Of a stretch of 33,466 bases of DNA, positions 1 through 8,837 are shown piece after piece. A program made the position numbers and the translations under genes. The stretch is from Candidatus Poribacteria bacterium (lineage in GTDB: Bacteria; Poribacteria; WGA-4E; GCA-2687025): the NCBI GenBank assembly GCA_016866785.1, contig VGLH01000036.1, positions 1 to 33,466 of the forward strand, given 5' to 3'. Numbering within the stretch: the first letter of the stretch is position 1; the number at the start of each line of letters is the position of its first letter. Below the pieces are notes generated by a model. That model did no database searches. It saw only the letters and a program-made list of their open reading frames with translations, and had not been told where the DNA came from.

Positions 1-131
1 ACGACACACCGCAGTGTCCAAGCGAGTACGCGGTAACGCATGTCGTTGCCCTCCATCCGGTCGTCGAGCCTGTCGTTGCTTCGCCCATAGAGTGATGCCG
101 AAACCGATCAAGCGCAACGCACCATCGACGC

Positions 132-160
132 GTGCGGTCGAGGCGCATCGCCTGTATCAT
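132..160 (+). promoter_or_regulatory. Putative promoter of the first Gfo/Idh/MocA gene
   Basis: A GTGCGG box (132-137) lies 17 bp upstream of TATCAT (155-160), 48 bp before the ATG at 209. The -35 is not canonical TTGACA. The same GTGC or TTGC plus 17 bp plus TAnnnT arrangement recurs before several other genes in this window, which is the main support. The rest of positions 1-208 shows no recognisable gene. Confidence 0.35.
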
Positions 161-208
161 GGGAGCTGGGTCGCACGAGCTCTCACTCGAGCTAAGGAGT
201 CATCAGGA

Positions 209-1216
209 ATGGCTAAGATTCGTCTGGCGATGATCGGATGCGGCGGCAACTCCGGCGGACATGCGCGTGGGATGAAGGCTCACCCGGACGTCCAGGTCGT
301 CGCAGGCGTCGACGTGAACGCCGACATCGTCAACCGATACATCGCGAACCACCTGGCAGACGTCAGCCCGGCTCCGTCGGTCCACACGGACCTGGACGAG
401 ATGCTGCGTGCTGTCAAACCGGATGCTGTCCTCATCTCGACGCCTCACACGCTCCACTTCGAGCACGGGATGAAGTCGCTCGACGCCGGATGCCACGTGT
501 TCATGGAGAAGCCCATGGTCACGTCGTCCGACCACGCCTACATCCTGGCGGACAAGGTGAAGCGGACGGGCAAGGTGCTCGTGATCGGCTACAACACGCC
601 TTGTTCGGGCAACTTCTACTACCTGCGCGAGCAGATCCGCTCCAAGGGCTTGGGCAAGCTCGAGCTGGTGATGGGCTACATCAACCAGAACTGGAAGAAC
701 GCGACGAAGGGAGCCTGGCGTCAGGTTCCCGAGCTGTCCGGCGGCGGACAGGCGTACGACAGCGGCGCCCATCTCCTGAACAGCCTCTGCTGGTCGGTGG
801 AATCGCGCGTCGAGCAGGTCCACGCGTTCCTCGACAACTGCGAGACGCCCGTCGACATCAACTCGTCGATCAACGTCCGGTTCGAGAACGGCGTCATGGC
901 GAGCATCGTCGTCAGCGGGAACTGCCCGGCTCCCGACGGGACGTTCATGACGTTCATCTTCGACGGCGGCAGAATCGACATCGACGGCTGGGGCGGCGGG
1001 TGGATTCGCGTCTACGAGGGCGGCAAGCGAGTCGAGGAGCCGCCCATCACGCCGGAGATGAACGCAGGACGCTCGGACTACAACTTCATCGACGCGATCC
1101 AAGGCAAGGCGGAACCTCGAACGAGCCCGATGAATGGCATCATCCAGAGCGAACTGATGGACGCCATCTACGAATCGGGTCGAACGAGCATGCCGGCAAA
1201 GCCCACGCAGCGGTAG
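209..1216 (+). CDS. Gfo/Idh/MocA family NAD(P)-dependent oxidoreductase
   Basis: A 335-residue protein of the glucose-fructose/inositol dehydrogenase family, predicted to oxidise or reduce a sugar, inositol or related polyol in the cytoplasm. The N-terminal Rossmann fold has the dinucleotide loop GCGGNSGG (residues 10-17). The family EKP motif is at residues 100-102 (VFMEKPM); its Lys is the usual catalytic or nicotinamide-contacting residue. The C-terminal half is the beta-sheet substrate domain, and total length is normal. I chose the ATG at 209 because AAGGAG at 194-199 lies 9 bp upstream and translation there opens directly with the Rossmann strand. An in-frame extension toward position 14 encodes unlike, basic sequence. 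An aminotransferase follows 80 bp downstream on the same strand, so the pair could act on one amino-sugar or keto-sugar, but substrate cannot be read from the sequence. Confidence 0.9.
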   Translation: MAKIRLAMIGCGGNSGGHARGMKAHPDVQVVAGVDVNADIVNRYIANHLADVSPAPSVHTDLDEMLRAVKPDAVLISTPHTLHFEHGMKSLDAGCHVFMEKPMVTSSDHAYILADKVKRTGKVLVIGYNTPCSGNFYYLREQIRSKGLGKLELVMGYINQNWKNATKGAWRQVPELSGGGQAYDSGAHLLNSLCWSVESRVEQVHAFLDNCETPVDINSSINVRFENGVMASIVVSGNCPAPDGTFMTFIFDGGRIDIDGWGGGWIRVYEGGKRVEEPPITPEMNAGRSDYNFIDAIQGKAEPRTSPMNGIIQSELMDAIYESGRTSMPAKPTQR

Positions 1217-1296
1217 ATACCTCGACAACGGGTGGGCCCGTCCGCGCATCGCAGCGCGGATGGGCTCGCTTCATGAGGGATCACGAAAGGGACGAT

Positions 1297-2583
1297 ATGG
1301 CAGACCTCGACGCGCGCTGGCGCGGGCGTATCGCGGAACGAGTCGGCGGGCAGGCATTCGACGCGCCCGGCGGGGGTTATGCGTTCAGCGACGTCCTCGC
1401 CGAGGAGCGGGAGCTGTCGAAGGGGAACCGCGCGAACGATCCTTCCTCCGCCCTGCTCACGCTTTCCATCGCCGACCCGACGTGGAAGATGAGACCCGAA
1501 GCGATGGACGGCGGCCGTCGGTTCTACGAGGAATCGGCGGACGCGACGCGGTACACCGACAACTCGGGCGTCCGCGCGGGCGGTTCTTTTCCGAACACAC
1601 ACGACGCCATCGCTGCCTACCTGTCACGGCGCTATGGAGTGCGGAACCTCTCGTCGGACTGGGTGCAGTACTCCCCCGGCTCCATCAAGCGCTCGCTCGC
1701 CGAGTACGTGCCTGCGCTGCTGTTCGATTCGGACACGACGCTCGTGTTCCCGACGCCTGGCTATCCGGTCATCAAGAGCGCGATCAATCGCCACGAGGCG
1801 GAGGTACTCGACGTCCCGATGGCGTTCGACGGCGCGCGGTGGCGCATCGCGACCGACTTCGTGCTGCCGAAGTCGGGCAAGACCGTCCTTTACGCGAACC
1901 TGCCGCACAACCCCACCGGCAGCGGCTGCACGTGCGACGAGTGGGCGGAGCTTCTCGACTGGGCACGAGCGAACGGCGTCCTGGTCGTCGTGGACGAAGC
2001 CTACGTGGACCTACGCTACAACGAAGAGATGGCGAGCGTACTGACGATCCCCGGATGGGAGGAGTGCTGCCTCGTCCTGCAGAGCGTCAGCAAGGGATGG
2101 AACGCGACGGGGCTGCGGTTCGGCTGGGTCGTCGCGCATCCGACGGCGATCAGGGCGGTTCGCAAGGTGATGGACGTCAAGGACTCCGGGATGTTCGGAC
2201 CCAGTATCGCGGCGGGGCTGACCTGCCTGGCGCATCCGGAGTGGGCGGAGGAGACTCGCGCCAAGTACGAACGCCTGCATCGGCTCCTCAACGAGGGTTT
2301 GGCTGAGGCGGGGTTCCGGACCGTCATGCCGGATGCCGGGCTGTGCCAGTTCACTCCCGCACCCAAGTCGGCGAACGGCCGGACGTTCGCAAGCGCGGTC
2401 GAGTGTGGTCAGTGGTTCCGCAAGGACCTGCGCGTCTCGCTGATGCACTACACCGTCAACGAGGCGACGTGGCTGCGCTGGGCGGTGACACTGAAGCCGG
2501 TGCCCGACTGCGGCTTGCCGGACGAGGCGTCGGTGATCCGCGAAGTCGTCTCGCGGCTCAAATCCGTGGACTTCGCGTTCTGA
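1297..2583 (+). CDS. PLP-dependent class I/II aminotransferase
   Basis: A 428-residue fold-type I aminotransferase of the aspartate / LL-diaminopimelate aminotransferase superfamily, predicted cytoplasmic. Visible landmarks are PTPGYP (about 152-157), NPTG (205-208), DEAY (233-236) that includes the PLP-pyridine Asp, and SVSKGWNATGLRFG with the Schiff-base Lys at 266 and the family Arg at 274. Start ATG 1297 has AAAGGG at 1286-1291. An in-frame ATG at 1273 lacks a ribosome site. The N-terminal phrase SIADPTWKM (57-65) recurs, with 27 identical bases, in the chimeric relic near 20845-20871, showing that a paralogue once existed elsewhere in this window. The amino donor and acceptor are unknown. 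Confidence 0.9.
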   Translation: MADLDARWRGRIAERVGGQAFDAPGGGYAFSDVLAEERELSKGNRANDPSSALLTLSIADPTWKMRPEAMDGGRRFYEESADATRYTDNSGVRAGGSFPNTHDAIAAYLSRRYGVRNLSSDWVQYSPGSIKRSLAEYVPALLFDSDTTLVFPTPGYPVIKSAINRHEAEVLDVPMAFDGARWRIATDFVLPKSGKTVLYANLPHNPTGSGCTCDEWAELLDWARANGVLVVVDEAYVDLRYNEEMASVLTIPGWEECCLVLQSVSKGWNATGLRFGWVVAHPTAIRAVRKVMDVKDSGMFGPSIAAGLTCLAHPEWAEETRAKYERLHRLLNEGLAEAGFRTVMPDAGLCQFTPAPKSANGRTFASAVECGQWFRKDLRVSLMHYTVNEATWLRWAVTLKPVPDCGLPDEASVIREVVSRLKSVDFAF

Positions 2584-2634
2584 TGCGGCGGCGAGTGCCT
2601 TGAGCGCCCATCTTGGGGATGGTAGCCTTGGGCG

Positions 2635-3198
2635 ATGGGAGCCGAGAGGGCCGGGGTTCGAGTGTGTGGTCGAAGGCGAGTGCGACGCTGGGCGTCTGTG
2701 GGGTTCATCGCTCGCGGACGTCGTTCTTTACGTCATCTGGCGGAGGTCGTCGCGGGAGAGGCGTACCGCAGGCAGAGCGAGAGCGACCTGGAAGGCGCGG
2801 TACAACTCTACGAGCGGTCGGTACGCATCTATCCTACTGCCGAAGCGCGCACCTACCTCGGATGGGCGCTCAGTCTGCAGGGGAACCTGACCGGGGCGAT
2901 CCGAGAATGTGAGCGAGCCATCGTTCTCGATCCGTCGTTCGGCAATCCCTACAACGACATCGGAGCGTATCTGATCCAACTTGGCAAGTGGGACGAGGCG
3001 GTTCCGTGGCTGGAACGCGCCATCGAGTCCGAACGGTACGAGGCGCGTCACTACCCCTGCATGAACCTCGGCAGGTTCTATCAGCGTCGGATGGACTGGG
3101 CGCGCGCCAAGCAAGCCTACATGCAGGCGCTTAGCCTGTCGCCCGACTACATGCCTGCGCTACTGTCACTGAGGCGCATGCTGAGTAGGTTCAACTGA
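2635..3198 (+). CDS. Small TPR-repeat protein
   Basis: Up to 187 residues. From about residue 40 onward the chain is tetratricopeptide repeats: consecutive helical pairs of about 34 residues with TPR landmarks (G/A at the helix packing positions, Y/F, and terminal DP, ESER or SPD) starting near EGAVQLYERS, TYLGWALSLQG, YNDIGAYLIQLG and MNLGRFYQRR. TPRs are protein-interaction scaffolds; no partner or enzymatic domain is visible. The first 35 or so residues are Arg-rich and unlike the rest, so translation may instead begin at an in-frame GTG such as 2698. No strong ribosome site decides this. The stop lies 12 bp before the metallo-hydrolase start, consistent with co-transcription. Confidence 0.75.
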   Translation: MGAERAGVRVCGRRRVRRWASVGFIARGRRSLRHLAEVVAGEAYRRQSESDLEGAVQLYERSVRIYPTAEARTYLGWALSLQGNLTGAIRECERAIVLDPSFGNPYNDIGAYLIQLGKWDEAVPWLERAIESERYEARHYPCMNLGRFYQRRMDWARAKQAYMQALSLSPDYMPALLSLRRMLSRFN

Positions 3199-3210
3199 GG
3201 GTCGGCAGCG

Positions 3211-4029
3211 ATGTTGACACACGGAGAGCTCTTGGCAAGTGTCGATGGGACGACCTGCCCGCCCGGCGCGGTCGTCTTCTGGTGGATGGGTCAGCACAGC
3301 TTCATCGTGAAGTTGGGGAGGACTGTCGTCTACATCGACCCATACCTGTCTCCGAGCCGCGCACGGCGCACCTCGCCGCTGCTGCTGCCGGAGGAAGTGA
3401 CGAACGCCGGATATGTGCTCTGCACGCACGACCACGGCGATCACATCGATCCTGGAGCCATACCCGGCATCGCGACTGCGTCGCCGGAGGCGACCTTCGT
3501 TGCGCCTCGGACGGCTCGCCAACGCATGCTGTCGCTCCACGTCGATCCGAAGCGTCTCGTCAGCCTCGACGCTGGCGACGCCCTCCAGACACCCGATATT
3601 CACGTCACTGCCATCAAAGCCAAGCACGAGAAGTTCGATGTCGATCCGGACCTGGGTCACCCGTACCTGGGCTACGTGATCCAAGCCAACGGTGCGACGG
3701 TCTACCACGCCGGTGACACGATCCTCTACGAAGGCATGGTGACGACGCTCTCGGCATGGCGCTTCGACGTGCAGTTCCTGCCGATCAACGGAAGAGACGC
3801 CCGGCGGCTCCGATCCAACTGCCTCGGCAACCTGACGTTCCAGGAAGCCGTCGATCTCGCGGGTGACACGACCCCGCGGTACGCGATCCCGACGCACTAC
3901 GAGATGTTCGAGAGCAACTCCGCGAACCCGCGGGATTTTGTCGACTACCTGGCAGTGAAGTACCCCGAAATACGGACATGGGTGGGTGAACCCGGCGAAC
4001 CCGTCGTCATCACGGCGGCGTCGCGCTAG
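3211..4029 (+). CDS. UlaG-like metallo-beta-lactamase-fold hydrolase
   Basis: A 272-residue protein of the metallo-beta-lactamase superfamily, UlaG / L-ascorbate-6-phosphate-lactonase-like branch. The metal-binding THDHGDH motif is at residues 72-78, HAGDT at 166-170 supplies the next His and the bridging Asp, and THYEMF near 228-233 supplies the final His. No signal peptide is seen, so it should be cytoplasmic. UlaG-type enzymes hydrolyse phosphorylated sugar lactones and related esters. The exact substrate here is unknown, and several unrelated esterases share this fold. GAGG at 3197-3200 overlaps the TPR stop and precedes the ATG. The symporter starts 26 bp downstream. Confidence 0.85.
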   Translation: MLTHGELLASVDGTTCPPGAVVFWWMGQHSFIVKLGRTVVYIDPYLSPSRARRTSPLLLPEEVTNAGYVLCTHDHGDHIDPGAIPGIATASPEATFVAPRTARQRMLSLHVDPKRLVSLDAGDALQTPDIHVTAIKAKHEKFDVDPDLGHPYLGYVIQANGATVYHAGDTILYEGMVTTLSAWRFDVQFLPINGRDARRLRSNCLGNLTFQEAVDLAGDTTPRYAIPTHYEMFESNSANPRDFVDYLAVKYPEIRTWVGEPGEPVVITAASR

Positions 4030-4055
4030 CCACGCAACCGAGACGAGGTGACCTC

Positions 4056-5654
4056 GTGAATCAGTCAACACCCAAGCCGCAGAGCACGTCCGGACACACC
4101 CGTACTCTGATCGGCATCGTCGTCGCGATCATCGTCGGGGCGGCTATCGGCGGCTGGATGCCGGACGTGGCAGTCCGCACGGCGATTCTCGGCGAGGTCT
4201 TCCTGAACGCGTTGATGATGATCGTCGTCCCCTTGGTGATGCTCTCGATGATCGTCGGCATCACGGGGCTGGGCGATGTCCGGAACCTCGGCTCCATCGG
4301 CTGGCGAACGATCGTCTACTTCATGGTGACTACGGCGATGTCCGTGGCGCTGGGGCTCATCCTTGTCAACGTTATCCAGCCAGGTAAAGGCATCAAGCCC
4401 GGCGAGGAGCACAGCAGCTCTCCTTACGCCGTTGAGGGCGACTCCGGCAGGACGGTGCGCGTCCCGCCCGGTTCATGGGAGCGGGTCTCCTACGAGGGTT
4501 ACGTCGGCAAGTACGTATTGGTCCTGACGGATCAGAACGTGCAGGGTACGATCCAGGAGGTCGCTTCGGACAGCGTCACGGTTCGATTCTGGGAGTCCCT
4601 CGACGCCCAGGGCGTCACCTATGTCCGCGCCGACGATGGCACGAGGCTGCCGTTCCGCCGTATCGATGGGAAGCTCGTGTCGGCGGAACCTGAGATCGCC
4701 CCGAGCGGCGTCGGCTATCGCATCGCGCTGCCCATCGCCGAGCAGGTACGAGGCAAGGAAGAACGCGGCGTCGGGAACACAATCCGCGAAGTCGTAGTCA
4801 GCATGATTCCGCGCAACGTCTTCTCCGCGATGGCACACGCGGACGTGCTTCCGCTGATCGTCTTCTCTTTGTTGATCGGGGCTGTGCTCTCCGTCTTGGG
4901 GGAACGCGGTCGCCTGGTGATCGATGTGTTCTCCGTTCTGAACGACGCGGTCATGCGCCTGGTCGGATGGCTGATGGTCGTCGCTCCGGTTGGCATCTTT
5001 GGGCTCGTGGCGGCGCGGATCGGCAGGGCCGGCGGCTTCGAGGGGTTCCTACCGGAGCTGGCGGCTCTGGGTAAGTACTCGGGGACCGTCATCGTGGGTC
5101 TCGTGATCCATGGAGCCGTGACGCTGCCGCTCATCTTGTGGATCTTCGGCAAGCGACGTCCATGGCAGTTCGCCAGAGGCGTGGGCACGGCGTTGCTGAA
5201 CGCGTTCTCGACAGCCTCCAGCTCGGCGACATTGCCACTGACCATGCAGGGCGTCGAGGAGGACAACGGCATCTCGAACCGCACGGCGAGCTTCGTTCTG
5301 CCGCTGGGAGCGACGATCAACATGGATGGGACGGCGCTCTACGAAGCCGTCGCCGCCATGTTCATCGCTCAGGTCTATGGCATCACGCTGGGTCCCATTC
5401 AGCAGGTTGTCGTCTTTCTGACGGCGACATTGGCGGCGATCGGCGCGGCTGGCATCCCTGAAGCCGGTCTCGTGACGATGGTCATCGTGCTTCGAGCCGT
5501 GGGGCTGCCCATCGAAGGGATCGCGCTCATTCTCGCCGTCGATTGGCTGCTGGATCGGTTCCGCACGACGGTGAACGTCTGGGGCGATGCGGTCGGCGCT
5601 GGCGTCATCGAGACGTACGAGACACGCGACGAGGAACGCGCCGCCGCAGGATAG
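4056..5654 (+). CDS. Dicarboxylate/amino acid:cation symporter (DAACS) with a large extracytoplasmic insertion
   Basis: A 532-residue inner-membrane carrier of the GltP/GltPh/EAAT family, predicted to import glutamate, aspartate or a similar acidic solute with Na+ or H+. Signatures are the HP1 serine motif SSSATLP (388-394), NMDGT in TM7 (422-426), HP2 AIGAAGIPEAG (461-471), and in TM8 D500, R503, N507 and D511, which align with GltPh D394, R397, N401 and D405. The Arg at the R397 position indicates an acidic side chain. The D405 equivalent resembles Glu/Asp carriers more than DctA. Start is GTG 4056 with GAGGTG at 4045-4050. The protein is over 100 residues longer than usual because residues about 111-242, between TM3 and TM4, hold an extra segment. 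Confidence 0.92.
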   Translation: MNQSTPKPQSTSGHTRTLIGIVVAIIVGAAIGGWMPDVAVRTAILGEVFLNALMMIVVPLVMLSMIVGITGLGDVRNLGSIGWRTIVYFMVTTAMSVALGLILVNVIQPGKGIKPGEEHSSSPYAVEGDSGRTVRVPPGSWERVSYEGYVGKYVLVLTDQNVQGTIQEVASDSVTVRFWESLDAQGVTYVRADDGTRLPFRRIDGKLVSAEPEIAPSGVGYRIALPIAEQVRGKEERGVGNTIREVVVSMIPRNVFSAMAHADVLPLIVFSLLIGAVLSVLGERGRLVIDVFSVLNDAVMRLVGWLMVVAPVGIFGLVAARIGRAGGFEGFLPELAALGKYSGTVIVGLVIHGAVTLPLILWIFGKRRPWQFARGVGTALLNAFSTASSSATLPLTMQGVEEDNGISNRTASFVLPLGATINMDGTALYEAVAAMFIAQVYGITLGPIQQVVVFLTATLAAIGAAGIPEAGLVTMVIVLRAVGLPIEGIALILAVDWLLDRFRTTVNVWGDAVGAGVIETYETRDEERAAAG

Positions 5655-5661
5655 CGATCGC

Positions 5662-5690
5662 GTGCATGTGCTTGCGATGCGGGCTATCGT
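5662..5690 (+). promoter_or_regulatory. Putative promoter of the tandem VWA gene
   Basis: GTGCAT (5662-5667), a 17-bp spacer and TATCGT (5685-5690) lie in the 81-bp gap between the symporter and the VWA gene, 45 bp before the chosen ATG. The geometry matches other putative promoters in the window. The alternative is read-through from the upstream gene. Confidence 0.35.
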
Positions 5691-5735
5691 ACGGGGCGAA
5701 GGGTCAAGTGTCCACCCGGCTTGGAGGTCGCTCCG

Positions 5736-7562
5736 ATGGCGCGCCGACGTCGCAGTCGCGGGCCCGCTCTGATTTCGCTGGCAGTTCATCTGCTCGTCGC
5801 GCTCGGACTGTCCGTCTATCTCAGCATCGCCGTGCCTCCCCAGGCTCCCACCGAGGCAATAGGCGTCGAGTTCGTGTCGTTGCCTGAGGCGCCACGTACC
5901 CAACGGCGTCGAGTTCTGCCGCGCTTCGAGCGGATGACGGAGGCGACACAGCCCACCCCTGAGTGGCAGCAGATGACGACGCGCGTGCCCCAGGCGATCA
6001 TCCAGGGCCCGCGAGAGATCCTAGTCACGGCGAACCCGAACATGCCGACGATCAGCGCCAACCTCGCGACCGTCACGACGACAGCGCGACTGCCCAGCGA
6101 CGTCTCCGGCATCTCCGTCCTGCAGGGCTCCCCGAATCGACCTACGCCGGGACGCGGGCTCCTGACCGGCGTGCAGCGACCCAGCGGGAGCGGTTTCGGG
6201 CGGAACATCGTCAACTCGACGGGCGTTTCGGCGACCTCGTTGGTACCTGGGAACTCGACGCGCGTCACAAATCGGGGATCGCCGACCGGTTCGTCATCGC
6301 CCTTCGCGAACCCGCTTCGACGTATCGGGGAGAGCATCGCCGAGGGGAGCCCGAGCGGCAAAGCCGACGCCGTGTTCGTCATCGACACCAGCGGCAGCAT
6401 GGAGAACAACATCCGCCAGGTCGCGGATTCGCTGTTCGAGATGACGGATGCTCTGGAGCGCAACAGCATCGACTACCAGCTCGGAGTCGTCGAGTTCAAG
6501 GAGACGCAGTCGGGTGCGCACGTCCAGATGAGCGGCATGACCCGCGACGGCGAGCTCTTGCGACGGCGGCTCAACGCTCTCGGCGTCACCGGGAACGAGC
6601 GCGCACTCGACGCCCTCGCGCAGACGCTCAACCTGACCCAGTTCCGGGGCGATGCCGCCGTTCACCTCATCCTGGTCACTGACGAGCCCGCCACAACGCG
6701 CTGGACGGGCCCGAATGCCACCGTGGAGATTCGGCAGCGCATCCTCTCGCAGGCGAAGCAGCAAGACGTGCGCGTGCAAGTGCTGGGCTACAAGGAGCTC
6801 TTCCAGCGCCAGCTTGCCGCCCAGACCGGCGGCGTGTTCGAGGAGATTCCGGGAGGTCAGGCGCGCACCGGCGAGCTCGAAATCCCCGTCGATACGGTCG
6901 CGATGCGGAGCGACGCGCTGGCATCGACGTTTCGCACGATCGGGGCGAGCATCGTGCGAGCCGTGCGCCCCGAGGGGGAGAACTCCGGCGGCGTTGCGGA
7001 TATCGCCCTGTTCGTCGACTACAGCAAGAGCATGCAGGGACGTATGCGCGCCGTGTCGATGGGCGTCAGCGCAATGGCATCGCTGATGCAGATCTCGAAC
7101 GTGGACTTCACGGTGACGGTCGTGCGGTTCGCCGAATCGGCGGGACTGACGGGCAGCGGCGTCGGTGGCGTCGCGGTCTCGGCGATGCTGACGGATGTGC
7201 CGCAGATTCAGCAACAGCTTGCCTACCCAGCGGGAGGCGACGAACTCCTGCTGGACAGCGTCGCCAAGGGCATCTCCCAGGTGCGCGCGCGGCGGATCGC
7301 ATCGCGGATCGCGGTCGTCGTGACGGATGAGCCGTCGTCGGGCGAGGGCGTGTCGCCGGACGCGTTCGTCGAAGCGATTCGCTCGACCGGCTACCGAGTC
7401 TACGCGGTCTGTCCGATCCCGCGCGGCTACGCCGATGGGCCCGTGCCGCGTCAAGCGGTGGATAACACGGGACTGGACGCGCTCATCCGCGCCGTCGCGG
7501 CGACGGGCGGGGAAGTGTACCCGATGCCGGAAGCACTCGATATGCGCGTGCCCGATCAGTAA
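5736..7562 (+). CDS. Membrane-anchored protein with two von Willebrand factor A domains
   Basis: A 608-residue protein. A basic start (RRRRSR) and a hydrophobic helix at about 11-33 form a single N-terminal membrane anchor that resembles the start of TonB-type proteins. A Pro/Thr/Ser/Gly-rich linker runs to about residue 205. VWA domain 1 starts near 209 with the MIDAS motif D217-T-S-G-S, and VWA domain 2 starts near 420 with D428-Y-S-K-S; both keep the DxSxS metal-ion-dependent adhesion motif. VWA domains bind protein partners through a divalent metal, so a periplasmic or surface interaction role is likely; the partner is unknown. ATG 5736 is preceded by GGAGG at 5723-5727. An in-frame TTG at 5721 lies upstream but would overlap that ribosome site. 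It ends 7 bp before the convergent neighbour. Confidence 0.85.
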   Translation: MARRRRSRGPALISLAVHLLVALGLSVYLSIAVPPQAPTEAIGVEFVSLPEAPRTQRRRVLPRFERMTEATQPTPEWQQMTTRVPQAIIQGPREILVTANPNMPTISANLATVTTTARLPSDVSGISVLQGSPNRPTPGRGLLTGVQRPSGSGFGRNIVNSTGVSATSLVPGNSTRVTNRGSPTGSSSPFANPLRRIGESIAEGSPSGKADAVFVIDTSGSMENNIRQVADSLFEMTDALERNSIDYQLGVVEFKETQSGAHVQMSGMTRDGELLRRRLNALGVTGNERALDALAQTLNLTQFRGDAAVHLILVTDEPATTRWTGPNATVEIRQRILSQAKQQDVRVQVLGYKELFQRQLAAQTGGVFEEIPGGQARTGELEIPVDTVAMRSDALASTFRTIGASIVRAVRPEGENSGGVADIALFVDYSKSMQGRMRAVSMGVSAMASLMQISNVDFTVTVVRFAESAGLTGSGVGGVAVSAMLTDVPQIQQQLAYPAGGDELLLDSVAKGISQVRARRIASRIAVVVTDEPSSGEGVSPDAFVEAIRSTGYRVYAVCPIPRGYADGPVPRQAVDNTGLDALIRAVAATGGEVYPMPEALDMRVPDQ

Positions 7563-7569
7563 ACGGCTC

Positions 7570-8577
7570 CTACATCGGCAGATTCACGAGCTCGCCGCCC
7601 TGCTCGATAGACATATACGCCGCCTCGGCGACCTCGACCGCTGCCCTGCCATCCCACATCGTGATGGGCGTCTCGCGGCCCGCTAGGATCGCGTCGACGA
7701 ATGCCCGGATCTCTGCTCGAACCGGCGTCTCGACCTTCAGCTCCGCCATCGGGATGCGGTGGCTCTCGCCCTCGAACGGCTTGATCTCGATGGCGTCGTC
7801 CTTCCCGCCCCAGATGCGCGGGAAGCTGATCGTCCCGCCCGTCAGATCGACGCGCCCGCCGTACCCGCCGATCGCCGTCGCGTGGTTCGAGTGCAGGAAC
7901 CCGACCGCCCCCGACGCGAACTGCATCGACACGAGCGCGATGTCCGGATAGTCGAGCCCGCTGTCTGCGAACTTCCCGCCGACTGCCGAGACCGCCTTCA
8001 CGTCGCCGCAGACGAAGCGCATGAAGTCGATCTCGTGGGCGTTCACCTCCATGAGGATGCCGCCGCATTTCGCGCGCTCCCATCTCCACGATGGGTGTCC
8101 CTTGCCCCACGGACCCCCGATCCGGTGGACGAGCATCGCCGTCGGCGTTCCGTACTCGCCGCTGGCGACGAGCTCGCGCACCTTCGAGTGAGTCGCGTGG
8201 AACCGGCAGACGTGCCCGATCTGGAAGCGCACTCCCGCCGTCTGGATCGCGTCGATCATCGCGTCGCAGTCGGCGACGTAGGGAGCCATGGGCTTCTCGC
8301 AGAAGATATGCTTGCCCGCGCGCGCTGCCGACTCGACCATGGGCCGATGCAGGAACGGCGGCGACGCGATGAGGACGGCATCCACGTCTCTCTGGGCGAG
8401 GAGCGCGTCATAGTCGAGGAACACCTCGGCATCGAGCTCCTTGCCGAGTGCGTTCGCGCGTTCTTCGGACACGTCGCTCACAGCGACGACCTTCGCGTGT
8501 TCCAGTTGGCTGGCGTTCCGCGCCAAGTCGCTTCCCATGCCTCCGCAGCCGATCTGACCCAGTCGGATGGTCTTCAT
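7570..8577 (-). CDS. Gfo/Idh/MocA family oxidoreductase (second copy)
   Basis: A 335-residue NAD(P)-dependent oxidoreductase, the same length as the protein at 209-1216 but clearly diverged. The dinucleotide loop GCGGMGSD is at residues 10-17 and the EKP motif at 94-96 (FCEKPM). A conserved segment MEVNAHEIDF near the middle corresponds to the family substrate-site region with the catalytic His/Asp. Start ATG 8577 is preceded, on the minus strand, by TAGGAG with about 8 bp spacing. Upstream in-frame codons to 8655 are not supported by a ribosome site. It is a single gene transcribed divergently from the deacetylase. Substrate is unknown, most likely a sugar or cyclitol. Confidence 0.9.
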   Translation of the reverse strand: MKTIRLGQIGCGGMGSDLARNASQLEHAKVVAVSDVSEERANALGKELDAEVFLDYDALLAQRDVDAVLIASPPFLHRPMVESAARAGKHIFCEKPMAPYVADCDAMIDAIQTAGVRFQIGHVCRFHATHSKVRELVASGEYGTPTAMLVHRIGGPWGKGHPSWRWERAKCGGILMEVNAHEIDFMRFVCGDVKAVSAVGGKFADSGLDYPDIALVSMQFASGAVGFLHSNHATAIGGYGGRVDLTGGTISFPRIWGGKDDAIEIKPFEGESHRIPMAELKVETPVRAEIRAFVDAILAGRETPITMWDGRAAVEVAEAAYMSIEQGGELVNLPM

Positions 8578-8715
8578 TCTTAGGCTCCTACTCACGGATC
8601 GCCGAGCATTTGCGCGAGAGTACCACGCCATGGGCGTCGCCGTCGAGATCGCCATTCCGGGAGCCCGTCTCCGAGCGACGGACGACCGCAGAGAGCGCGT
8701 CCCGTTCGCGGCGAA

Positions 8716-8744
8716 TTGCTTCCCTGGGGGTCTGGAACTACAAT
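8716..8744 (+). promoter_or_regulatory. Putative promoter of the deacetylase-methyltransferase pair
   Basis: TTGCTT (8716-8721), a 17-bp spacer and TACAAT (8739-8744) form the most canonical sigma70-like site in the window, 93 bp upstream of the GTG at 8838. The rest of the 260-bp divergent region 8578-8837 holds no gene I can support. Confidence 0.5.
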
Positions 8745-8837
8745 GCCGCCGTCTTCCGCGTCAGCCTCATTGGGCTGGGTCAGTCAACTCGGCGCGTGCG
8801 GGTCGCGGCTGCCACGGCGGAGTGAGGATCGCTGCCT

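Noticed and set aside
203-1249. Long minus-strand open frame antisense to the first oxidoreductase
   Set aside because: It is Arg/Val/Asp-rich with no recognisable motif. Long antisense frames are common in GC-rich DNA, and the plus-strand protein has clear family motifs.
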